Assembly (NCBI GenBank): GCA_049999725.1
Contig: JBNGIS010033841.1
Location: forward strand, 35,137-97,945
DNA from: Haplomitrium mnioides
Lineage: Eukaryota; Marchantiophyta; Haplomitriopsida; Calobryales
Length of the DNA stretch: 62,809 bases
Direction of reading: 5' to 3'
The notes under the pieces are model-generated. The model did no database searches, was not told the DNA's origin, and was given only the letters and a program-made list of their open reading frames with translations. The position numbers and the translations under genes were made by a program. Positions 42,806 through 53,539 of this stretch are shown piece after piece (position 1 is the first letter of the stretch; the number at the start of each line of letters is the position of its first letter).

Positions 42806-43360
42806 CTAGAAACAAAAAACAAGAAAAGGTCAGTGACTGTTTAAAAAAAATTATAAACAAGAGTTAAGTATGGTTGTTTATTTCAAACACTTGTCAAAAA
42901 TCCTCATAAGGACTTAGAGGCCTTGATCACAGTCCATGCGAGCAATAGGTCCAAGCCCGCAACTTGACAAGATGGCTTGCGTGCTTGTACCTTGGAGTCC
43001 ATGCTCGCATGGACTATGGAATCCCTATGCCAATGGATAATGAGTCTATGCGTGCATGAACTCTAGAGTCCATGTGTGCATAGACTCCTGAGCCTATGCG
43101 CCCTCAGATACCCTTTCTCTTGGCACATAGACTCAAGAGTCCATGCTCGCCAAGACTCAAGAGTCTATGCACACTTTAAATTGTGAAGTCCATGCTCACA
43201 TAGGCTCTAGAGTCCTTACTCAACTGGACTCTAAAGTCCATGCTTGCATGGACCCCAGAGTCCATGTGAGCATAGACTTCACAATCCAAAGCGTGTCTAG
43301 ATAATGGTATGTAAAGAGAAAGCATAAAAAAAATACAAAAAATGATATACAAGGTTTTAC
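42806..43360 (-). repeat. Copy D/E intron 1 with palindromic array (about 42930-43290)
   Basis: The longest array in the window, about fourteen units with variable spacing. Examples are TGGAGTCCATGCTCGCATGG and TAAAGTCCATGCTTGCATGG. GAGTC and GACTC (GANTC) occur in many units. Confidence 0.75.
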
Positions 43361-43718
43361 CCTATTGTTGTTGTAGGCCTCCTTAAGATCATTGGTGAAG
43401 ATATCCCTTGGCTTCATTTCATTGACAAAATTTCTTCGATAATGCCTTGAATAGTGTGATTGCATTTTTTGACTACACAAGAAGCCCCATGTGAGCTATG
43501 TGCCCCTCTTGAATTATAGTAATTTGGACCAATAGACCCATGTTGAAGTTTGCACCTTCACCTTGAAAAAGGTAAAGGTGATGGTCAATGTCTTTAATCA
43601 TACCACAACAAACTAGCCATTCATTGGCTAGTTTGTCAGGTTCAAGAGTCTTCAAAACAATGAAAAACCAACAAGGGTTTGATTGAGCCAGTTTTGGAAC
43701 ATTGGCTTGAGATGCCAT
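43361..43718 (-). pseudogene. Copy D/E exon 1: N-terminal domain of unknown function
   Basis: The start ATG at 43718-43716 is chosen because copy A aligns from here (MASQANVPKL against ATA-initiated SSQGNVFGTPKL). It encodes ALKTLEP-like residues, WLVCCGMIKDIDHHLYLFQG, FNMGLLVQITIIQEGHIAHM and GLLV. Past a one-base shift near 43475, YSRHYRRNFVNEMKPRDIFT and NDLKEAYNNNR follow. The exon ends at a GTAAAA donor at 43360. This gives the only intact start codon of the family in the window. Confidence 0.6.
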
Positions 43719-44180
43719 TTTCTCTAATATATAAAAGAGTGAAAATAAAAGGGGAAATATGTACAATAAAAAGTTCACAAAGAATAAAAGGCAAAAAATG
43801 GCCAAATCACAAGAAAAGACAAAAATAACAACAAAACGAAAACAAAAACTAGAAAGTGAACTCGCAATAATGGAAAAAAAACTTTTCATTATTGCTCTTT
43901 TTTTACCCAAATTTCAGAAAACACATTTTCTCACAAAAAAAATGATTCGCAAAGCTTTTGATATGTAAGTTTACTTGGTACAAAAAACCATAACTATATA
44001 AAGCATTGCTTATTTTCATCTTTTCGATTTCTTTTTTTCATTTCCTTCACAAAAATGTCACTATTTTTTCATTTTGTGAAATTTTCTTTAAAAACACATA
44101 TTTTGATTATACCATCAAGAAATATGAACATTTTCTAAAATACTTTCTTCAATTTTCTTGTTTTTCATTCTTAATTTTAA
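43719..44180. promoter_or_regulatory. Divergent promoter region between copy D/E and gene X
   Basis: The 460 AT-rich bases between two outward-facing start codons (43718 on minus, 44181 on plus) have no coding potential. CTATATAAAGC at 43994-44004 gives TATATAAA on the plus strand and TTTATATA on the minus strand, so a single box could serve both directions. The minus-side flank is conserved in copy A. T-tracts and A-tracts alternate throughout. Confidence 0.5.
43995..44002. promoter_or_regulatory. Shared TATA box
   Basis: TATATAAA on the plus strand, 179 bases before the gene X start. The complement lies about 277 bases before the copy D/E start codon, the same distance as in copy A. Confidence 0.45.
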
Positions 44181-44481
44181 ATGGCTGGAGTGTTCAAAGG
44201 CAAGAAAAGGTTAAAATTTCAAGATTCATGTTCGTAGAAAAGTGCTACTTTTGGTCGCCAACTAGAGATAGTTTCAAGCCAATAATCTGAGGAGGTAAGC
44301 ATTGGAATATCCAAAGCGTTAAATGTGATAGCCAATGTTTTGGGAAAAAATGGCAATTTTTGAATCAGATACATTGATAAAGGAAGATCAAGCAAGTGAA
44401 TTATATGTGCGTATAGAACCAAGGATTGAACCTTATGCGTATATTGGATCAAAGAGTAACCCAATACGTGCATAAGATCAA
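44181..44481 (+). pseudogene. Gene X, first exon part (unrecognised)
   Basis: ATG at 44181 opens MAGVFKGKKRLKFQDSCS. The frame then runs on through seven isolated stops (TAG, TAA, TGA), all at codons that a single C-to-T change would produce from CAG, CAA or CGA, to 44481. Readable segments are KSATFGRQLEIVSSQ and SEEVSIGISKALNVIANVLG. From 44404 a 30-bp tandem repeat starts. Removing gypsy G3 and one copy of its target duplication joins this frame exactly to 47842. I recognise no domain. The basic start (KGKKRLK) would suit a nuclear protein. Confidence 0.5.
44404..44481 (+). repeat. 30-bp coding tandem repeat of gene X (continues 47842-47913)
   Basis: Five units of exactly 30 bp, two and a half on each side of G3. 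Units start TATGTGCGTATAGAACCAAG, TATGCGTATATTGGATCAAA and ATACGTGCATAAGATCAAAG. On the other side of G3 they start TTGCGTGTAAAAAATCAAGG and ATGCATGTATGAGATCCAAG. Each encodes ten residues with a conserved (C/Y)-x-(R/W/K)-x-K core. The unit centre (TATGCGYATA) resembles the palindromic array motif. Confidence 0.8.
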
Positions 44482-44962
44482 TGTAATAGTACAAGCATGA
44501 TGTTGTGCTATTTGCTAAAAAAAACTTTTAAATGAATGAAGTGGTAAAGGGTTATTTTTAGGTTTGAATTGAGATAAGATTACTTGTTTTCAAAGTTACC
44601 TTTAGAGATTTTACGATTGAAACTAGAAGTGACTTCTAAGTGAGCAATTTTAAGGTTGAAATTAGAAGTGACTTCTAAGTGAGCAATTTTATTGTTGAAA
44701 TTAGAAGTAACTTCTAAGTGATTAATTATATGGTTGACATTGGAAGTGACTTGTAAGTGAAGAAAGACAAATGACACCTTCTTCTCTTATATAAATAGAA
44801 GGGCTTCATGGCCTCACTCTTCATTCGAGAGTTCCTCTCTAATTACTTGGGTTCTTTGGTTGCTTGGCTTTTGCTTGCCTTATTGGCATTTAGTTGAAGA
44901 ACTCTATTAGAGTTCATTATGAGTTCTTACTCATTTGGATTTGGTCTTTGAGTTCTTTTACA
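44482..44962 (+). repeat. 5' LTR of G3
   Basis: 481 bp. It contains three to four direct repeats of about 40 bp with the core TTAGAAGTGACTTCTAAGTG at 44610-44750. The TATA box TATATAAATAG is near 44789. Confidence 0.85.
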
Positions 44963-45001
44963 TTGGTATCAGAGCTACAGTTCTTTTTGGTGGGAAGTTA
45001 C

Positions 45002-45530
45002 ATGGAGTCAAAGAAAGAGCAACTTTTCGAGAAGAAGAAAGTTATGGATAATTTTCAACGCCAAAGCATATGATGAGAAGATGGTTTGGGGTATATCTGA
45101 GACCTTTATATTTGATTGTGAGCAACATTTTGAAGCTACAAACAATAGAGAAGATGATTGACAAATTTTATTTACGGCAAGTCAATTAGAAGGAGTTGCA
45201 AAGACTTGGTGGAGATATCAAGTAGAACATCATGGAGTTGTTGCTCCTATTGCTTCTTGGTGTGAATCCAAATAAGCAATGATTTCAAGATATAGGGTTC
45301 AAAAGTAGCAAAAGATTGATTAGCTGAATTGAAGCAACTTGGTACAATGAGAAGCCATACAACACATTTTTAAGATATAATTATGCAAACTCTTGATATA
45401 AGAGAAGAAGAAGCACTAGGCTGTTTGGTTTAGGAATTGAAGCCTTGCACGAGAATGGAAGCTACAATGAGAGAGCCTACTCAATTAGAAGAAGAAATGT
45501 GTATGGCAAAGTGGCATCACTCATTACTTA
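45002..45530 (+). pseudogene. G3 gag remnant
   Basis: Starts ESKKEQLFEKKKVMDNFQRQ near 45006. AKTWWRYQVEHHGVVAPIAS follows at about 45196, then a capsid part with THF, IIMQTLDI and LKPCTRMEATMREPTQLEEE at about 45437-45500. It aligns with G1 gag but lacks the zinc knuckle, which is deleted between 45530 and 45590. Several stops. Confidence 0.65.
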
Positions 45531-46924
45531 CTACTATAGAAGCTAAGTTGCACCCTCAACCATTCAAAAAACGTACTCAAAACTTTGCAAGCTCTAATAG
45601 AATTAAAATTTTGACAAGAATTCGAGGTACCTTATTCTGTGTTGATGATATGATTGAGGAACACTCTTGTAGAATGTTGGTGGGTAGTGGGAGTTTTGAA
45701 AATTTTATATCACTATGTTTTGCTAAGACAATCAAAGCAAAATTTAGGCCTATCAAGGGAAGTGTTGTGGTTATGGCCAATGACCAAAAGCAAATGTGTT
45801 TTTCTCTCAAAAGCTAGTTCTTCTAAGGATTAGAAAAGATTATGTGGAATCTATGCAGCTTGTTATTGCAAGTGTATAACATGACATTATTATAGGGTTT
45901 CTTTGGCTTGAAGATCGATCCGCTCAATTTGATTGGGTGAAACGATAGATTCAAGTTATCTTACAAGATAAGAAGTTTCTTTTGAGGTGTTTAATATTGT
46001 TGGTAAAGAAGCCTAAATCAATTCATCATATTAATTCAAAGTAGTAAGAGTTGTTTGTCTTTGCTATTTAGATCAAACCTATCATGGACTTGAGTAATGA
46101 GGGAGGAAAAAATGTACCTACCTCAATGATAGATGATATTTTGAAGGAGTTTGTGAATTTTTTTTTGAAGGATTTGCCAAAAAGATAATCATATGATTGA
46201 GGAATGTTTGTTCCGATTGAGTTGATGCTAGAAAGTACTCATTATAATCGACCTATATATCAATTATCACCACTAGAATTAGAATAACTTCAAAAAACAT
46301 TGACGTATCTTCTTGAGAAGGATTTCATTCAACATAATACTTCTTCTAATGCAGCTTTGGTATTCTTTGTACCAAGGAAAGATGGTGGATTTTGTCTTTG
46401 TATAGATTATTAAGGCTTGAATTATCAAATAGTGAAGAATGACTATCAACTCATTTTTTTTATTTGTTTGATAAATTGAGTGGTGCGAGACTCTTTTCTA
46501 AGTTGGATCTTTGAAGTGGCTATTAGCAAATTCCTATCAAGACAAGTGATGTGTTAAAGACAGCTTTTCGTACAAGGTATGAGCATTTTGAGTGGAAGGT
46601 TCTTACATTTAGCCTTATTAATGCTCCAACAATATTTATAGATCAAATGCATAGAGTTTTTGATGGTTTATTGAATAAGTCAGTGTTGGTATTTTTGAAC
46701 AATATCCTTATCTTTAGTAAGAGTGAAGTTGAGCATTGTGAGCATCTCAAAGAAGTATTGCAAAGACTATGCAATTGGAAATTTTATTCTAAGAAGTCTA
46801 AGTGTGAGTTTTGGAAGTAAGAGGTGACTTACCTAGGACATAAAGTGTTTGTGGAGGGCGTCAAGATAGAGGAAGAGAAAATTAAGGCTATTACAAAGTG
46901 GCCAACACCAAAGCCTAGAGGAAC
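45531..46924 (+). pseudogene. G3 protease and reverse transcriptase
   Basis: Protease at about 45600-45815: TRIRGTLFCVDDMIEEHSCR, MLVGSGSFENFISLCFAKTI (D-S-G changed to G-S-G, catalytic Asp lost), KAKFRPIKGSVVVMANDQKQ. RT from about 46200: LLEKDFIQH, VFFVPRKDGGFCLCIDY, then an open frame 46551-46820 with LKTAFRTRYEHFEWKVLTFS, LINAPTIFIDQMHRVFDGLL and VLVFLNNILIFSKSEVEHCE, where LNN replaces the catalytic DD. VTYLGHKVFVEGVKIEEEKI is the thumb. Both active sites are mutated. Confidence 0.75.
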
Positions 46925-47395
46925 TTCTACACCTAGCTATGCTTTCTACTCATGATCTTTCTTTGTCTTTAGATACTCAAGTCCATAAGTTATCTCCAGC
47001 TTGGATTAGTCATTTCTCAATTTCTTAAGTTATTTCTCCTATTGCATAGAAACTTGATCTTCCTCTTCATATGAAGATTCATACTGTATTCCATATACCT
47101 AAACTTAAACCTTTTGTTTTTAGACCATCTTTTTTTCCGAATCGTGTTCAAATTCCCTCTCCACCTATTGTTCTTGATGATCATAAAGAATATGAGGTGG
47201 ATTGCATTTTTGCAAAATGAGTTCTCACACATTGGTGATATTTTAAAGTTCGATATAAAGTTTTGTGGAAAGAATATTTGTTTCATGATGCTATTTGGGA
47301 ACTGTGTTCTAACCTTGAGAATGCTGAAGAAGCTATTTGATCATTTGAAATCGCCGGTTTTGATGAGGACTTCATCGATTAGAGGGCGGAGATTA
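46925..47395 (+). pseudogene. G3 integrase end and chromodomain remnant
   Basis: After the deletion, shifted frames give DLSLSLDTQVHKLSP-like residues, LPLHMKIHTVFHIPKLKPFV and a degraded chromodomain corresponding to G2 positions 12300-11990. No catalytic residues remain. Confidence 0.55.
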
Positions 47396-47836
47396 TGTAA
47401 TAGGACAAGCTTGATATTGTGCTATTTATAAGAAAATAGAGAGGAGTGAAGGAAGTGGTAAAGGATTATTTTCAAGGTTGAATTAAGATAAGATTACTTG
47501 TCTTCAAAGTTACTTTTAGAGCTTTTAAGGTGTAAATCAGAAGTGACTTCTTAGTGAGCAACTTTAGAGTTGAAATTAGAAAAGACTTCTAAGTGATCAA
47601 CTCTCCGATTGAAATTGGAAGTGACTTGTAAGTGAAGAAAGAGGGATGATACCTTCTTCTATTGTATAAATAGAAGGGCTTCATATCCCACTCTTCATTT
47701 TGGAGTTCTTCTTAAATCACTTGGGTTCTTTGGTTGCTTGGTTTTTGCTTGCCTTATTGGCGTTTGGTTGAAGAACTCTATTAGAGTTCACTATGAGTTC
47801 TTACTCATTTGGATTTGGTCTTTGAGCTCTTTTACA
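47396..47836 (+). repeat. 3' LTR of G3
   Basis: 441 bp, one 40-bp repeat unit shorter than its 5' partner. TATAAATAG at about 47665. Confidence 0.85.
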
Positions 47837-47841
47837 ATCAA

Positions 47842-48359
47842 AGAATGAACAACTTGCGTGTAAAAAATCAAGGAGGAAACATAATGCATGTATGAGATCC
47901 AAGACTCAACCTTCTACACACAGTGGATCTTTCTTACCAATCGAGAGATCAAAGTTTAATCCTTCTGGTGACTACTCCAACATATCAGCATATAGACATT
48001 CAAGTCAGATTTTCCGGGTTGTTATGGACCTTTCTTCATCATCAGTAGATAATGACAACAACAATCAAGATCCAATTTTGTTTGTTCGAAATACAAAAAA
48101 CATAGAATCAGATGATTGTTTCAATTTTGGAGATGATGCACTGTCACCGTTGGCACCACTCAAACAACGAGTGATTTCTACTCAAGTTGAACAACTCAAC
48201 AAGATTGGAAGATCCTTTGGAAACCAAAATTGTTTGGAGGAATCTTCAAGCGATAGTTTAGGAAATGATTCAAGCAAAGAGTCTCAGTTAATCAACATTT
48301 CTATGGAGCTAATGCCAAGAGCACTATTTGTTTCACAGAAAACATTTTCTTCTGCTTGA
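47842..48359 (+). pseudogene. Gene X, first exon continued: Ser/Asp/Asn-rich region
   Basis: 172 codons without interruption. The end of the 30-bp repeat (RSKTQPS), then SGSFLPIERSKFNPSGDYSN, YRHSSQIFRVVMDLSSSSVD, DDCFNFGDDALSPLAPLKQR, VEQLNKIGRSFGNQNCLEES and LINISMELMPRALFVSQKTF. Low-complexity Ser/Asp/Asn composition, probably disordered. TGA at 48357-48359 aligns with a possible CGA. No known domain recognised. This is one of the longest uninterrupted non-retroelement frames here. Confidence 0.55.
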
Positions 48360-49340
48360 GATATTGATGAATAATTTGTTTCGGTATGGTCTTGATCTCC
48401 CATATCTCAAGGTGGTCTAAATCAATCAAAAACTTATTTCGAAGGAACAAACAATATCATTGATGATGCTCAAGATCTAGAAAAATATGTATTATCTTAA
48501 TGTCTGGATTTGCTTACGTACCAATTCAACCAAAAAATAATAAGAGTTTTTTGTTTGGTCCAAAACTCAAATGGGCAAATACTTTATGTGAAAATTCTTT
48601 GCCGAAAGTCCATTATCACAAGAGCTTTGTGAAAAAAAAACTCTATCCGATATCAATTCTCAAAATTAAGGAGAATTTCATGTTGCCAAAATAATTGTTT
48701 TTTGTTGTACAAGGCAAATTTCTTACAAAGTATGAGAGAAACATATTTTTGACAAAGCATAAAGAATAAAGATATTACATTGCAGTGCAAAATACAAAGA
48801 AAATACTTCTATATCGACAATCGGTTCACTTTGCTTAACGCTATTTTCTATAGAAGAGATTTCAAATTAATAATATTAGTAGGAAATTATAGAATCCAAA
48901 GGATTCAAAATCTCAAGAATGCAAATCCTAGAGGCGTTTTTGGAAATAGAAAATTATCTACTAAAGAAGTATTCGTGGGTGAATGGATGGACAATTTTTT
49001 TTCAAGGATGTTGTGAGAGAATACCCACTCACAAAGTTTATAACTTGTTGGATAATTTTACAAAATGGGAAGTTTGTGACTACTACACAACTTATTTGAA
49101 AGAGAAAGATCTCGGTTGCATTCTTAGTTTTTTTTGGTTTAACAAAACATAGGAGATATCATTTTCCAAATGATAAAATTCCAAAACACAATAGATTTTA
49201 TGTTTGTAAACCTACGAAGAAATAAAATCATTGCAAGAAAAATCCATCTTGGAGTCCGACAAAGATAACAAATTTCTTATCTTTTGAAACCTACGGTTAT
49301 TATAATGCTCTTTTCATGAGACTCACAACTTAGTTTTAGA
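48360..49340 (+). pseudogene. Gene X, downstream coding region (broken)
   Basis: Readable pieces in different frames: TYFEGTNNIIDDAQDLEKYV, SGFAYVPIQPKNNKSFLFGP, KLKWANTLCENSLPKVHYHK, YPISILKIKENFMLPK. Further on come NRFTLLNAIFYRRDFKLIIL, VFGNRKLSTKEVFVGEWMDN, REYPLTKFITCWIILQNGKF and SFETYGYYNALFMRLT. The aromatic, basic composition looks like a folded protein. I recognise no family. At least four frameshifts and ten stops. An alternative is that parts are introns. Confidence 0.4.
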
Positions 49341-50214
49341 GATGTCATGCTTTCATAACCTAGTGCAACAAGATATTGGTTTGGTTAAGTTGTTTCACAA
49401 ACAAGGTTCAAGTCAAATAAACCTAAGAAACTTGAGTTGCCGGAATAGACTCTATGCTCACATAGAGTCTGTTGCTTTTAGTTTGAATCCAAAGCACGTC
49501 GAGAGTCAAGTAAAGCAAGGAATTGTTTTGATTTTTGGTTGTGACCATAGACTTGCATCAGGTTTTGCTATTGTTGCTTTCAATTCGAAGCCCATTTTTA
49601 GATAAACAAGATCAAGATCGCTTATGTTGTTTGCACACCCTATGCGCACGTAGATTTTTTTTCTTGTTTCTTTCAATTCCAACCGCGACAACAGTCAAAG
49701 CAAGCCAAGATATTGATGTTGTTTCTTTTGATCTTATGCGCGTATAAAATCAGTTATTGTTTCTTTGAATCATATGCGTGCATAGAGTCCAAGCTAGCAT
49801 TAAATATGTAGTTCCAATTTGTGATCTAAAAGACACAAATATCTTTTTTTTTCCTCTTGAAATGTTTGCATATTTTGAGTCAAAAACAATTATTGTGAAT
49901 GTTATTTTGATTCTCCTATACTAAAATAGTCAAAACTACATTTTCTTAAAAAAAATTCACCTCTTCTAATCCAAACATTTGTTAAACCCCCTTTGAATAT
50001 TTTTAGTTCTTAAAGTTTTCTTTTGAAATTTGAGACATCAAGACATGTTTCACTAAACTATTTATATCTTTTTGGTGTTTTGTGATGATGCAATCAAATA
50101 TAATTGCCAATTGTTTCTTCATCGTGACCAACAAATGAAAGAAAGAACAAAACTTGCAAACCATCGAAGAAAATGTTATGCCAATGGTCACTTGTAAGGT
50201 AACTTGAATCTATT
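49341..50214 (+). other. Gene X intron-like region with degenerate palindromic repeats
   Basis: Contains CTATGCTCACATAG near 49451, CACCCTATGCGCACGTAG near 49636, CTTATGCGCGTATAAA near 49733 and CATATGCGTGCATAG near 49771. All are variants of the array core. The rest (49800-50214) is AT-rich and featureless. Confidence 0.45.
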
Positions 50215-50262
50215 GCTTTGCCGAATCAAATTGAATGGATTGATCTTCAAGCCAATGAAACC

Positions 50263-51270
50263 CTAAAATAATGTCACATTGTATAGGTGCAATAATAAAT
50301 TGCATAGATTCCATGTACTCTTTTCCAGTCCTGAGAAGAAATGGCTTTTGAGAGCAAAACACATCACTTTTTTGCCATCGGCCATAGTCACAACACTCTC
50401 CTTGATAGGCCTAAATTTTACTTTGATTATCTTAGCAAAATGTAGTGACATAAAATTTTCAGAACTCTCGCTATCTACCAACTTTCTACAAGATTGCTCC
50501 TCAATCATACCATCAAGATGGAACAAAGTACCTCAAATTATTGTCAAAATTTTAATTCCATTAGAGCTTGCAAAGTTTTATGTACATTGTTTGAATAGTT
50601 GAGGATGTGGCCTAGCTTCTATGGTAGTAAGTAATGAGTCATGCCTGTCCGCCATACGCATTGCTTCCTCTAATTGAGTAGGCTCTCTTATAGTAACTTC
50701 TATTCTCGTCTAAGGCTTCAATCTCCAAACATAGCAGTCTAGTACTTCTTCTTCTCTTATATCCAAAATTTGCATAATTGTATAATGAAAGTATCTAACA
50801 TAGCTTCTCATTATAACAAGTTGCTTTACTTTGGCCAATTGATCTCTTACTACTTTTGAAACATTTACAACCTTAAATCTTGAAATCGCCGCTTCTTTGA
50901 ACTCACATCAAGAAACAATAGGAGCAACAAATCCATGTTGTGCTTGTTCTACTTGATATCTCTACTAGGTCTAAGCAACTTCTTCTATTTGACTTGCCAC
51001 AAATAGAATTTGTCGACCATCTTTTCTAATGTTTTTAGCTTCAAAATATTGCTCACAATCGAATATGAAGTTCTTAAATGCACTACAAACCATCCTCCCA
51101 TCATATGCTTTAGGCAATGGAAATTTCCCTTAAAGTTTTTCTTCTCGAAAAGTTGCTCTTTTTCTCATTCTTCTTTCCAAAAGGCATGAAAGATGTTCAA
51201 GCTGTTGCTCCATTGCTTGAACCACTACCTCTTAATTCTCTATGAAACTCACCACCAAAAACAAGTTGTA
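50263..51270 (-). pseudogene. G4 gag and protease
   Basis: Gag starts near 51215 (EELNREVVVQAMEQQLEHLS-like) and can be followed with FEAKNIRKDGRQILFVASQI and EEVA-TWWRYQVEQAQHGFVA-like pieces to the knuckle-free linker. The protease frame at 50526-50263 reads MFHLDGMIEEQSCRKLVDSE, SSENFMSLHFAKIIKVKFRP, IKESVVTMADGKKVMCFALK. DSE stands where the active-site DSG is expected. It ends at NVTLF, matching the truncated protease/RT junction in G1. Confidence 0.65.
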
Positions 51271-51283
51271 GCTTTGATACCAA

Positions 51284-51674
51284 TGTAAAAGAGCTCAAAG
51301 ACCCAATCCAAATGAGTAAGAACTTATAGTAAACTCTGATAGAGTTCTTCAACCAAAAGCAACTCTCAACGCCCAAGTTAAGACAAAGAGTGCAAGCAAA
51401 ATCCAAGCAACCAAAGAACCCAAGTGAATCGAGAGGAACTCTAGAATGAAGAGTGAGGCAAAGAAGCCCTTTTATTTATACAAGAAAATAAGGTTTCATG
51501 TGTCTTTCTTTACTTACAAGCCACTTCTTATTTCAACTCTTAAAGTGATTGCCTACTAAAAGTGACTTCAAAGGTAAGTAATCTTATCTCAACCCTAAAA
51601 GTGACTCTCTACTACTTTCTTCAATCCTCTCTATTTTCTTATAAATAGCACAACCTTATACTTGTACTATTACA
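51284..51674 (-). repeat. 5' LTR of G4
   Basis: 391 bp. On the plus strand it starts TGTAAAAGAGCTC and ends GTACTATTACA. Carries the complement of a TATA box near 51470. Confidence 0.8.
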
Positions 51675-52006
51675 CTATGTATATATATTTTTGGACAATA
51701 CTTTCCTCAAAAAATAATAACAACAAAAAGGGAAATGCAAATCCAAGTTAGATATTGATGTACTTGATGTAACACAATTCACAACTTTTTCTTTTTGATT
51801 TTCTTCTCACACAAAAAAAGACCCCAATTGAGAAAAACAACTCTAGCTACAATTAAATTAAATCTATTTGAGTACAAAAGATAGAAAGCAATCAATTATG
51901 ATGTGTTTGAAAGAGATTCAATCAACATTTTTAACACTAAGACAAACCATGTTAATCTTGATGATATTTATGAAGCAAATTTTGAAGAAGCTGATACGAA
52001 TGACTA
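51675..52006 (+). pseudogene. Gene X, probable C-terminal exon
   Basis: After G4, readable residues resume: KSKLDIDVLDVTQFTTFSF, SSHTKKDPN, KDRKQSIMMCLKEIQ. After a shift, DSINIFNTKTNHVNLDDIYE and ANFEEADTND end at TAA near 52004-52006. The acidic Asn-rich end is similar in composition to 47842-48359, so I assign it to the same gene. The linkage is inference. Confidence 0.35.
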
Positions 52007-53539
52007 AAGTCATTTAGGAACCTCATTGTTTATTATGTGCTTTTGGTTTATGTTGTAATTTAAGCTTATTATTTTATAAAGTACTTAAAAATGTTATTGG
52101 GAAACTTTTTGAGTTTATATGTCACTTTGAACTTCTTAGTGTAAAACATTCCAAGTTCATTTTATCTTCTCTGAATGAAACTTAAACATTTAGTCATAAT
52201 TTTCATTTGGTTTTTGAAATGTTTTTTGATCCAAAATGTAATTATATTCTTTCATTTTTATTGTTTTCCAAAAGAGTTTAATGTTTTGGTATTATTGAAG
52301 CATATGTCTAAATCAAATATTTAATCCCTTGCTTGCAAGGACTTTGATGTAAGACTTGAAACCTTTTGCGCGCTTTGACTATGATATAGAGCTTTGTTCC
52401 TCTTTTACTCTTAGATTCTGATTAAGAAAATGGAATTGTAAGCGAGCATAGAGTTTGATGCAAAAAAAGAACCTTAAGCGCATCTAGACTCGAATCTAGA
52501 AGTTTGAACCCTATACATGCATAAACTTTGATATGCAAGTCGAAACCTCATACGTTTATAGACTCTACTACGGAACTTAAAACCTATGTTCAACTTCAAA
52601 TGTTGAACTTGGATTCCTATGCATGCATAGACTTTGGTGTGGAAGTTGAAGCCTTCCACATGTAGTGACTCTAACATACAACCCTCAACCCTCTAAATAC
52701 AAAGACTACCACATAGAACTTAGATTCTACACTACTCAAGAACTCTCTTTTAGAACTCGAAACCTTTTGTTTGGGAGACTCTGGTCCAAAACTTGGAGAT
52801 GCTGCATGTTTAGACTCTGAAGTAAATCTCTAAAGCCAACAGTCCTTTTGATTTTGAACTATGACTCCTTTTCTTATATGATTATCTAAATTATAATAGG
52901 TTTTGAATTAATGAAACCTTCCAAAATATGCCCACTTTAACCTTAGCACGTATGGATTTTGAATTACAAAAGAAAGCTTTTTTCTTGCTTGAACTTGAAA
53001 ATTGAGCTCCAAAATCCATGCAATGTTCGTTTTGTTGGTTATTGTGCCATAGGATTCCAAACTAATTCCCTTGACTTCTAGTGTGCTTTGGTGTTTTCCT
53101 CATGTTTTCTATTTTGTTTTTAAAAAAAAAGTTTTTAGTAACAACTTGTCTATGCGCACATAGAGNNNNNNNNNNNNNNNNNNNNNNNNNNNNNNNNNNN
53201 NNNNNNNNNNNNNNNNNNNNNNNNNNNNNNNNNNNNNNNNNNNNNNNNNNNNNNNNNNNNNNNNNCAATTTTGCATAATTAAATTGATTCTTGCTCTATC
53301 AAGCTTGTAAATGATAAAAAATGAAGCTTGAAAACTTAACTATTTTTATTTATTTTTAAATAGCTTCATTTTCTCTAGTTTTATTAGCTTGAAAACTACA
53401 TTTTTTCTTAAAAACAAAAGTTATTGTTATGAGTAGCTTGTTCAAAGGTTAAAGTTTTAGTTGTTCGGGTAACAAAGATGAATTGGGAGAAGTTTTACAA
53501 AGGAATTTCCTAGAGGTATGAAGCAAAGATTAAGTGATC
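52007..53539 (+). other. Gene X 3' region with degenerate palindromic repeats
   Basis: No frame. 52330-52830 contains a loose array: CCTATGCATGCATAGACTTT, TACATGCATAAACTTTGATA and relatives, spaced 30-40 bases. 53166-53265 is an N gap preceded by TATGCGCACATAGAG. AT-rich up to the terminal motif at 53540. Confidence 0.4.

Larger units (their letters stand above)
44482..47836 (+). mobile_element. Ty3/gypsy chromovirus G3, internally deleted
   Basis: LTRs 44482-44962 (481 bp) and 47396-47836 (441 bp) with a perfect 5-bp duplication ATCAA at 44477-44481 and 47837-47841. The primer site TTGGTATCAGAGC at 44963-44975 is intact. The internal part keeps gag, protease, RT and a chromodomain end, but integrase and RNase H are deleted at about 46925. 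It disrupts gene X. Non-autonomous. Confidence 0.88.
50215..51674 (-). mobile_element. Ty3/gypsy chromovirus G4, 5' third only
   Basis: 5' LTR 51284-51674 (391 bp), then the primer site TTGGTATCAAAGC (complement of 51271-51283), gag and protease. It is truncated at about 50215 before RT. Same family as G1-G3, minus strand. The 5' third survives, while G2 keeps the 3' half. Confidence 0.8.

Noticed and set aside
43720-43910. Upstream in-frame methionines extending copy D/E exon 1 (start at 43910)
   Set aside because: The added segment is a Phe/Leu/Ser-rich translation of T-rich 5' flank and is not conserved in copy A, whereas alignment begins at 43718.
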